This document shows positions 1 to 5,407 of a stretch of DNA of 10,196 nt, one piece after another (the stretch's first letter is position 1; each line of letters begins with the position of its first letter). Made by a program: the position numbers and the translations under genes. The stretch is from an uncultured Oscillospiraceae bacterium (GTDB lineage Bacteria; Bacillota; Clostridia; Oscillospirales; Acutalibacteraceae): assembly GCA_900549755.1 (NCBI GenBank), contig URPQ01000066.1, positions 1-10,196 on the forward strand. The letters are read 5' to 3'. The notes below the pieces were generated by a model. The model was not told the origin of the DNA and made no database searches. It saw nothing but the letters and a program-made list of their open reading frames with translations.

Positions 1-1
1 A

Positions 2-1225
2 ATTTCATTTTTTGTGGCAGGCTTCATTGCTAAGAAGACATTTCATCTGTTCAAGAAGCAGTCCGAGACTAGAGGTGAGCAGACTACGCTTATTGATGAG
101 ATGATTAATAATCAGAAGGTCGTTAAGGCATTTGGTCAGGAAGAAAAGGTAATGGATCGCTTCAATGAGGTCAATGAACGCCTTCGTGACTGCTCTGTAA
201 AGGCTACATTCTTTTCATCTATCACAAACCCGGCAACACGTTTTGTAAACTCTCTTGTATATGCAGCTGTTGCTGTATTTGGAAGCTTTTTCTCTATTGG
301 CGGCGGAATAAATGTCGGTCAGCTGTATAGCTTTTTAAATTATGCAAACCAGTATACAAAGCCGTTTAACGAAATATCGGGCGTTGTAACCGAGCTACAA
401 AACGCACTTGCCTGCGCCACACGGCTTTTTGAGTTGATTGACGAAAAGCCCGAGATTTCTGACGAGGGCAATACAAAGCTTGAAAACCCGCGCGGAGACG
501 TTTCGTTCAATGATGTTGCTTTCTCTTATAATAAGGATAAAAAGTTTATAAGCGGCTTTGATTTTTCAGCCCCTGCGGGCAAAAAAATAGCGGTGGTAGG
601 CCCCACGGGGTGCGGCAAAACCACGCTTATAAATCTGCTTTTAAGGTTTTACGATGTTGACGGCGGCTCAATTACCGTGGACGGAACGGACATAAGAAAC
701 ATTACCCGCCGCAGCCTGCGCGAGCATTTCGGAATGGTCTTGCAGGATACCTGGATTAAAAACGGTACGGTGCGGGAAAACATTGCCTTCGGTAAAGCGG
801 ACGCGACCGACGAGGAAATCATAGCCGCGGCAAAGGCGGCGCGCGCGCATGGGTTTATTAAAAGGCTTGAGAAAGGCTATGATACCGTTATTGCGGACGA
901 TGACGGATTGTCGGAGGGCGAACGCCAGCTTTTGTGCATAGCGCGCGTAATGCTTTTAAAGCCGCCCATGCTCATACTTGACGAGGCTACATCTTCAATA
1001 GATACCCGAACAGAAATAAAGGTGCAGGACGCATTTACGCGGCTTTTGGAGGGCAGGACCTCATTTGTTGTGGCGCACAGGCTTTCAACAATACGCGACG
1101 CCGACTGCATACTCGTTATGAAGGATGGCAGGGTTTACGAGCAGGGCAGGCATGAGGAACTGCTCAAAAAGAACGGCTTTTACGCGGAATTATATAACAG
1201 CCAGTTTGCGCATAAAAATATATAG
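2..1225 (+). CDS. ABC exporter half-transporter, ATP-binding/permease subunit (5' end outside window)
   Basis: This is the C-terminal part of a fused membrane/ATPase ABC exporter subunit. The frame is open to the window edge, so the real start lies upstream; the GTG at 14 is only the first possible start codon inside the window, and residues are counted from it. Residues 1-60 resemble the cytoplasmic loop of the transmembrane domain (EMINNQKVVKAFGQEEK). Hydrophobic stretches at about 77-95 and 100-118 would be the last two membrane helices. The ATPase domain follows: Walker A GPTGCGKTT (from 196), Q-loop Gln244, signature LSEGE (299-303, a variant of LSGGQ), Walker B MLILDEA (319-325) with catalytic Glu324, and H-loop His355. 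The ATPase site therefore looks competent. Such subunits often work as heterodimers, and a partner gene could lie upstream. The substrate cannot be told. The family call is secure; drug or peptide export is only a family-level guess. Confidence 0.93.
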   Translation: MSFFVAGFIAKKTFHLFKKQSETRGEQTTLIDEMINNQKVVKAFGQEEKVMDRFNEVNERLRDCSVKATFFSSITNPATRFVNSLVYAAVAVFGSFFSIGGGINVGQLYSFLNYANQYTKPFNEISGVVTELQNALACATRLFELIDEKPEISDEGNTKLENPRGDVSFNDVAFSYNKDKKFISGFDFSAPAGKKIAVVGPTGCGKTTLINLLLRFYDVDGGSITVDGTDIRNITRRSLREHFGMVLQDTWIKNGTVRENIAFGKADATDEEIIAAAKAARAHGFIKRLEKGYDTVIADDDGLSEGERQLLCIARVMLLKPPMLILDEATSSIDTRTEIKVQDAFTRLLEGRTSFVVAHRLSTIRDADCILVMKDGRVYEQGRHEELLKKNGFYAELYNSQFAHKNI

Positions 1226-1250
1226 ACAGTGTTTTATGGGGGTTGAGGTA

Positions 1251-1362
1251 ATGAAAAAACCGTTGATTTTGGCACTTAGCGTTTTTATATCTCTACGGAA
1301 AGCTGTATTACCGACAGGACGATACACTTGCGGACGGTTTCCTTTACGCTGAAAATCAATGA
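1251..1362 (+). pseudogene. Remnant of a small exported-protein gene (likely internal deletion plus frame change)
   Basis: An ATG at 1251 follows a GGGGG/GAGG ribosome binding site and begins a secretion-signal-like peptide, MKKPLILALSVFISL. That frame then turns into arginine-rich sequence and stops at 1350-1352. Another frame, open from 1267, reads into a protein-like C-terminus, LYYRQDDTLADGFLYAENQ, ending at TGA 1360-1362. The simplest reading is a former secreted or lipoprotein gene that lost its middle, joining an intact start to an out-of-frame end. It sits 25 nt after the ABC exporter gene in the same orientation, so it was probably the last gene of that operon. Alternatively, a functional 33-residue peptide starts at 1251. 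The original family is not recognised. Confidence 0.45.
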
Positions 1363-1379
1363 GGCTGCATATTGCGACA

Positions 1380-1429
1380 AAAAAACTCCAACCTGCTTTG
1401 ATTTACACCAAATCAGGTTGGAGTTTTTT
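1380..1429. terminator. Bidirectional intrinsic terminator between the ABC operon and pyrG
   Basis: Perfect 16-bp arms (1380-1395 and 1414-1429, AAAAAACTCCAACCTG and its complement) enclose an 18-nt loop. The hairpin has a T-run on its 3' side on both strands. On the minus strand it starts two bases after the pyrG stop, and on the plus strand it follows the ABC exporter and the gene remnant, so it can end both converging transcripts. Confidence 0.93.
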
Positions 1430-1431
1430 AA

Positions 1432-3060
1432 TTACGAATTTCGCATTTGTTTATCGAGTCCTGCTTTTACAAGCCCCATAAACAGCGGGTGCGCCTTATT
1501 CGGGCGGGATTTAAACTCGGGGTGGAACTGAACGCCCACATAAAAATCGTTTTCGGGCACCTCTACCGTTTCCACAATATGATTATCGGGCGAAGTACCG
1601 CTTATAACAAGCCCCTTTGCGGTCATATCGCTGCGGTAGTCGTTGTTGAACTCGTAACGGTGGCGGTGGCGTTCCTTAATTTCATCCGCCTTGTAGCACT
1701 CAGCCATTTTAGTGCCTGCCGCTATTTTGCAGGGGTACGCGCCTAAGCGCATTGTGCCGCCCTTGTTTATCTCGCTGTTCTGGTCGGGCATAAACTCTAT
1801 AACCTTGTGGTTGGAGTTTTCGTCAAACTCGCCCGAGTTAGCGTCGTTAAGCCCCAAAACGCTCCTTGCAAATTCAATTACGGCTATTTGCATACCAAGG
1901 CAGATGCCGAGGTAGGGCACATTATGCGTTCTGGCATAGCGCGCGGTTGCAATCATACCCTCAATTCCGCGGTTACCGAAGCCGCCGGGAACCAAAATTC
2001 CGTCGCAGCCGGCAAGGGTCTCGGCAGCGTTTTCATTATTCACGGTTTCAGAGTCTATCCATTTAATCTGTACTCTCGCGCCGTAAACATAGCCCGCGTG
2101 GCGCAGCGCCTCAGCTACCGATAAATACGCATCGTGCAGCTGAACATATTTACCCACAAGCCCTATTGTAACCTTTTTATTGCGGTTTTTAATGCGGTCG
2201 AGCATTTCGTTCCAGTCGGTCAAATCGGGTTCGCCCGCGTTTATGCCAAGCTCGCGGCAAACAATATCGGAAAAGTGATTTTTTTCAAGCATAATAGGCG
2301 CTTCATAAAGCACGGGAATAGTCATATTTTCAATAACGCAATCGGGCTTTACATTGCAGAAAAGGGAAATTTTCTTGAATATATTATCTTCAAGCGGCTC
2401 GTCGCAGCGCAGCACTATAATATTCGGGTTAATGCCCATGCCCTGCAATTCCTTAACCGAGTGTTGGGTAGGCTTGGTTTTATGCTCATCCGACCCGCGC
2501 AGGAAAGGCACTAAGGTAACGTGAATGTAAAGCGAGTTTTCCCTGCCAACTTCAAGCCCTACCTGACGTATAGCCTCTAAAAACGGCTGACTTTCAATAT
2601 CGCCCGTGGTGCCGCCTATTTCGGTTATAACCACATCGGCGTTGGTCTTTTTACCCACGGAATAAATAAATTCCTTAATTTCGTTTGTAATATGCGGAAT
2701 TACCTGCACGGTTTCGCCCAAATATTCGCCGCGGCGCTCCTTGTTTAAAACATTCCAGTATACCTTGCCCGTTGTAAGGTTTGAGTATTTGTTTAAGTCC
2801 TCGTCTATAAATCTTTCATAGTGCCCGAGGTCAAGGTCGGTTTCGGCGCCGTCCTCTGTAACGTAAACCTCGCCGTGCTGATAGGGGCTCATGGTGCCGG
2901 GGTCAACATTTATATAGGGGTCGAGCTTTTGCGCCGCCACCTTTAGCCCGCGCGCCTTTAAAAGTCTGCCGAGACTGGCGGCGGTAATGCCCTTGCCAAG
3001 CCCAGATACAACGCCGCCCGTTACAAAAATATACTTTGTTTTTTTAACCGTACCTTCCAT
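1432..3060 (-). CDS. pyrG: CTP synthase (glutamine-hydrolysing)
   Basis: Converts UTP to CTP using ATP and ammonia released from glutamine, the last step of de novo CTP synthesis; cytosolic. The 542 residues match the full-length family. The N-terminal synthase domain carries the P-loop region GGVVSGLGKGIT (15-26) and the DPYINVDPGTMSPYQHGEV stretch. The C-terminal class I glutaminase domain has the oxyanion motif PGGFGNRG, nucleophile Cys387 in GICLGMQ, and His513/Glu515 in FHPEF, completing the catalytic triad. The ATG at 3060 follows a purine-rich site (AGAGGCAAGGG). It begins 16 nt after the ANTAR gene with no terminator between, so it should be transcribed with glnA. No pyrG attenuator leader of its own is visible, so CTP-dependent attenuation as in Bacillus is not supported here. 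The identification is secure. Confidence 0.98.
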   Translation of the reverse strand: MEGTVKKTKYIFVTGGVVSGLGKGITAASLGRLLKARGLKVAAQKLDPYINVDPGTMSPYQHGEVYVTEDGAETDLDLGHYERFIDEDLNKYSNLTTGKVYWNVLNKERRGEYLGETVQVIPHITNEIKEFIYSVGKKTNADVVITEIGGTTGDIESQPFLEAIRQVGLEVGRENSLYIHVTLVPFLRGSDEHKTKPTQHSVKELQGMGINPNIIVLRCDEPLEDNIFKKISLFCNVKPDCVIENMTIPVLYEAPIMLEKNHFSDIVCRELGINAGEPDLTDWNEMLDRIKNRNKKVTIGLVGKYVQLHDAYLSVAEALRHAGYVYGARVQIKWIDSETVNNENAAETLAGCDGILVPGGFGNRGIEGMIATARYARTHNVPYLGICLGMQIAVIEFARSVLGLNDANSGEFDENSNHKVIEFMPDQNSEINKGGTMRLGAYPCKIAAGTKMAECYKADEIKERHRHRYEFNNDYRSDMTAKGLVISGTSPDNHIVETVEVPENDFYVGVQFHPEFKSRPNKAHPLFMGLVKAGLDKQMRNS

Positions 3061-3076
3061 TTTCCCTTGCCTCTTT

Positions 3077-3664
3077 CTAATTTTCGTATGTTCTTATTAT
3101 ATTTTCCGCTATTTCACCGCGCGTTGCGCAGTTATCCATAGCGGTTTTTTCTATGTATTTGTGTGCTTCCTCTTCGCTCATATTATAGCGGTCTATAAGC
3201 AGCCACTTTGCACGGTTTACAAGCCTTATTTCCTTCATTTTGGATTCAAGCTTTACCGCCCGCTTTTCAAAAGCCGATAAGCGGTTGTGCGTTGCCGCGG
3301 CAAGACGTATGGCGCTTGTAATGCTCTGCCTTGTGCCCGGGCGAGGGAAGGTTAAAACACCGTAATCCTCAACCTTGTAGCTTACCTGCTCAAGCAGCTC
3401 CGCCTTAACAAAAAGTATAACTCCCACGGAGCTGTCGGTACAAAGTGCTTCAGCAAACTCCAGCCCGAAATCATCGGGCAGCGGGGCGTTTATTATAACC
3501 AAATCAAACCGGTATTCAAGCTGCCGTCGCTTTGCCTCCGCAATGCTTACCGCGTTCGCCACGGGTGAAAACCGCAGCCGTGACAGTATATCCTGCAAGT
3601 AATCGGCAGCCTTTTGAGAGGAGGAAACTATAAGCGCGCTGAGAGTTGCTTTATCGCGGTACAC
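3077..3664 (-). CDS. ANTAR-domain RNA-binding regulator with degenerate receiver domain (NasT/AmiR type)
   Basis: A 195-residue two-domain protein. Residues 8-125 have the layout of a response-regulator receiver, but the chemistry is missing: the acidic pair after the first strand is Ser14-Ser15, the phospho-acceptor position is Asn59 (DLVIINAPLPD), and the usual Lys-Pro is Arg108-Pro109. A linker helix leads to a C-terminal ANTAR domain (about 138-190) with the pattern NRAKWLLIDRYNMSEEEAHKYI. ANTAR proteins bind nascent RNA hairpins and block transcription terminators. The GTG start at 3664 is preferred because AAGGAGGG lies 8 nt upstream. The gene sits 15 nt after glnA and 16 nt before pyrG, so nitrogen or glutamine control is a likely role. 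Since phosphorylation looks impossible, the signal may be a small ligand or a protein partner; that is inference. Targets are unknown, the local leaders being the obvious candidates. Confidence 0.9.
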   Translation of the reverse strand: MYRDKATLSALIVSSSQKAADYLQDILSRLRFSPVANAVSIAEAKRRQLEYRFDLVIINAPLPDDFGLEFAEALCTDSSVGVILFVKAELLEQVSYKVEDYGVLTFPRPGTRQSITSAIRLAAATHNRLSAFEKRAVKLESKMKEIRLVNRAKWLLIDRYNMSEEEAHKYIEKTAMDNCATRGEIAENIIRTYEN

Positions 3665-3682
3665 CCGTTAATCCCTCCTTTA
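3665..3682 (-). promoter_or_regulatory. Ribosome binding site selecting a GTG start for the ANTAR gene
   Basis: On the minus strand AAGGAGGG lies about 8 nt before GTG 3664 and overlaps the end of glnA. No ATG is available at a comparable distance, so this site decides the start. It also indicates close coupling of the ANTAR gene to glnA translation. Confidence 0.75.
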
Positions 3683-4882
3683 AATGCTTTCGGCGTAGCC
3701 CTCCGGCAAAACGCGTTTTATAAACTCGCTGTTTTTTGCAATGTTGCGTGCCTTTTCAACCGTATCGGGTAAATTTGCAAGCGTATCGGTAATGCTGCCG
3801 TCGGCTGTAAACAAATTGCAGTTGCAGGGCGCTGCGGGCTTTAATTTTCGCTTTATTCCGTCCAGCCCCGCGTAAATTATAAGGGCATATGCAATGTATG
3901 GGTTAGCCGCGGGGTCGGGCGAGCGCAGCTCAATGCGGCGGTTGCTTTCGTTTTTAACTGCGGGTATGCGTATTAGCTGCGAGCGGTTCTCGGGCGACCA
4001 GGTAACGTATTTCGGCGCTTTCTTTTCACCGAGGCGCTTATATGACGCTGCTACGGGGTTTAAAAACGCCGTCATTTCAACGGTATGCTCAAGTACGCCC
4101 GCCATAAAGCTATCGGTCACGTCCTCACCGCTTTCCGCTTTAACAGAGACATTTATGTGCAGCCCGTTTCCGCTCTCGTGCATTAAGGGCTTGGGTGAAA
4201 AATCGGCGAATAGCCCATTCCTGCGGGCAATAGTCTGAACAACCGATTTAAAGGTGACCGCATTATCGGCGGCGTTAAGCGGCGTGCTGTATCTGAAATC
4301 TATTTCATTCTGCCCGGGACCCTCCTCATGGTGAGAGCTTTCGGGGGAAATACCCATTTCAAGCAGGTTAAAGCATATCTCGCGGCGAACGTTTTCGCCC
4401 TTATCATCGGGCGCTATATCCATATATCCCGCTTTATCGAACGGAGTGTCGGTCGGTTCACCGTTATCATCAAGATTAAACAGGTAAAATTCAAATTCCG
4501 CGCCGAAAAAACAGGAAATACCGGCTTGCTTTGCTTTTTGGGCCGCCTGCATTAAAATATATCTGCCGTCCTTTTCAAAGCGCGTGCCGTCGGGGTATTT
4601 AATATCGCAGAACATTCTTACAACCCTGCCGTTGGACGGTCTCCACGGCAAAACCGAAAGTGTAGAGGGGTCGGGGTGCAAAAATAAATCCGATTTCACC
4701 ACATCGCCGAAGCCCGCCACCGCAGACGCGTCAAAGGATACGCCGTAGGTAAAGGCGCGCTTTAATTCAGACGGCATTATTGAAATATTTTTCTGCCTGC
4801 CGTGAATATCGCAGAATGCAAGACGTATAAACTTTACGTCCTCTTCCTCAACAAAGGTCATAACCTCATCATAAGAATACAT
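3680..4882 (-). CDS. glnA: Type I glutamine synthetase, short divergent form
   Basis: Family reaction: ATP-dependent condensation of glutamate and ammonia to glutamine, cytosolic. The beta-grasp N-domain (1-100) has FDASAVAGF in place of the usual FDGSSIEGF. The catalytic domain keeps the metal and substrate residues: GAEFEF (Glu129, Glu131), SHHEEGPGQNEID (Glu186, Glu193), GNGLH (His242), NRSQLIRIP and RIELRSPDPAANPY (Glu318). Two things are unusual. It is 400 residues against about 444 for Bacillus GlnA, and ends where roughly the last 25 residues (the inter-ring C-terminal tail) would begin. The flap that normally reads PGYEAP, with its catalytic and feedback-related glutamate, reads GEKKAP, so lysine stands at that place. 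ATG 4882 follows AGGGAGGA. It is first in the operon with the ANTAR gene and pyrG. It may be a true synthetase with altered feedback or assembly, or a related ligase or regulator. Family membership is certain, activity less so. Confidence 0.93.
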   Translation of the reverse strand: MYSYDEVMTFVEEEDVKFIRLAFCDIHGRQKNISIMPSELKRAFTYGVSFDASAVAGFGDVVKSDLFLHPDPSTLSVLPWRPSNGRVVRMFCDIKYPDGTRFEKDGRYILMQAAQKAKQAGISCFFGAEFEFYLFNLDDNGEPTDTPFDKAGYMDIAPDDKGENVRREICFNLLEMGISPESSHHEEGPGQNEIDFRYSTPLNAADNAVTFKSVVQTIARRNGLFADFSPKPLMHESGNGLHINVSVKAESGEDVTDSFMAGVLEHTVEMTAFLNPVAASYKRLGEKKAPKYVTWSPENRSQLIRIPAVKNESNRRIELRSPDPAANPYIAYALIIYAGLDGIKRKLKPAAPCNCNLFTADGSITDTLANLPDTVEKARNIAKNSEFIKRVLPEGYAESI

Positions 4883-4912
4883 TGCCGTTCCTCCCTGTAA
4901 TTTTAAATTTAA

Positions 4913-4972
4913 AACGGTGCCCGCCGATGCCTTAAAGGGGACAAAAGCCCCCTGACATCACCGAACACCGTT
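4913..4972 (-). promoter_or_regulatory. Structured 5' leader of the glnA operon (large interrupted hairpin)
   Basis: Between the predicted transcript start (near 4995) and glnA, the minus-strand RNA can fold into one long hairpin. The outer stem is AACGGTG/CACCGTT (4972-4966 with 4919-4913), the middle stem GATGTC/GGCATC (4959-4954 with 4931-4926) and the inner stem AGGGG/CCCCT (4953-4949 with 4940-4936) around an 8-nt loop. The outer arm is followed by TTTTAAATTTAAAATT, too interrupted for a clear terminator, then the ribosome binding site. It could be a regulatory RNA for an ANTAR protein or a ligand, or a structure affecting translation. No known riboswitch class is recognised. Confidence 0.55.
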
Positions 4973-5001
4973 GCTCTGTGTCATATAAATAATATACGAT
5001 T

Positions 5002-5030
5002 ATTATAATATTTCATTGCGGAGTTGTCAA
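5002..5030 (-). promoter_or_regulatory. Sigma-A promoter of the glnA-ANTAR-pyrG operon
   Basis: On the minus strand TTGACA (5030-5025) and TATAAT (5007-5002) are separated by exactly 17 nt, a full consensus match. Transcription should begin near 4995, giving an untranslated leader of about 112 nt before glnA. No palindromic operator is obvious in the spacer. Confidence 0.85.
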
Positions 5031-5193
5031 GTATTCCGTTTTCAAATATTTTCCGAAATTCGACCTGTTTTGAACTTATTTTTTGTGTTCTTTGAGCAAT
5101 ATGCTAATTTATTTAAGTTGTTTTTAATTTTACTTTATAAAATTTTGTAAAAAACGTGAGATACGTTAAAATGTGCTTTGTTGAAAATTTTGC
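5031..5193. other. AT-rich spacer between divergent promoters, with a small inverted repeat
   Basis: No gene is seen between the two divergent promoters. The stretch is strongly AT-rich and could act as upstream promoter element for both. One small inverted repeat, AACGT-GAGAT-ACGTT (5153-5167), lies about 27 bp before the glnN -35 and is a possible operator. No canonical GlnR/TnrA box (TGTNA-N7-TNACA) was found by eye. Confidence 0.4.
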
Positions 5194-5222
5194 TTGACAA
5201 GTGAAATTCACGGCGTTATAAT
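5194..5222 (+). promoter_or_regulatory. Sigma-A promoter of the glnN-amt operon, with palindrome in the spacer
   Basis: TTGACA (5194-5199) and TATAAT (5217-5222) have a 17-nt spacer, a full consensus match. The spacer contains the perfect 11-nt palindrome GTGAAATTCAC (5201-5211), well placed for a repressor to occlude RNA polymerase. Transcription should start near 5229, so the first leader hairpin begins within a few nucleotides of the 5' end. Confidence 0.88.
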
Positions 5223-5231
5223 AAGCGCAAT

Positions 5232-5289
5232 GAAACGGCAATGACGTCGGTAATTCAGTTTACCTGTCTGCCGTTTCTTTATTTTTTGT
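5232..5289 (+). terminator. Leader attenuator hairpin of the glnN operon
   Basis: Perfect 9-bp arms GAAACGGCA (5232-5240) and TGCCGTTTC (5269-5277) are followed by TTTATTTTTTGT, the layout of an intrinsic terminator. Inside it a smaller hairpin can form, GGTAA/TTACC around the 6-nt loop TTCAGT (5249-5264). It lies about 130 nt before the glnN start codon and just after the predicted transcription start, so it would stop most transcripts unless relieved. That makes it a candidate attenuator of glutamine synthetase III and ammonium channel expression. Confidence 0.7.
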
Positions 5290-5301
5290 AAATATGGTAT
5301 T

Positions 5302-5375
5302 AAAAGGCGGCAACGGCGTCGCAAAAGGGATTTTATCTACCTCGTTCCCTTTTATACACGCCGCTGCCGCCTTTT
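5302..5375 (+). promoter_or_regulatory. Second long leader hairpin upstream of glnN
   Basis: Two 18-nt arms (5302-5319 and 5358-5375) pair with one A-C mismatch. An inner 8-bp stem AAAAGGGA/TCCCTTTT (5323-5330 with 5346-5353) extends them, giving a 74-nt hairpin. It ends with CCTTTT then ATTATC, a weaker T-tract than the first hairpin, and stands 16 nt before the ribosome binding site. It may be a second terminator, an RNA-binding site or a stability element. Confidence 0.65.
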
Positions 5376-5407
5376 ATTATCACAAATTTTGAAAGGAACG
5401 ATCGGTT

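Noticed and set aside
3680..3682. GlnA truncation caused by a recent frameshift
   Set aside because: The stop is followed immediately by the ANTAR ribosome binding site and start, leaving no room for a lost tail, so the short form appears to be the native end.
5031..5193. GlnR/TnrA operator (TGTNA-N7-TNACA)
   Set aside because: No stretch matches both half-sites by eye.
5232..5375. Canonical ANTAR target (two hairpins with hexaloops bearing A at position 1 and G at position 4)
   Set aside because: The only 6-nt loop found in this leader is TTCAGT, which does not fit, and no paired second hexaloop was found.
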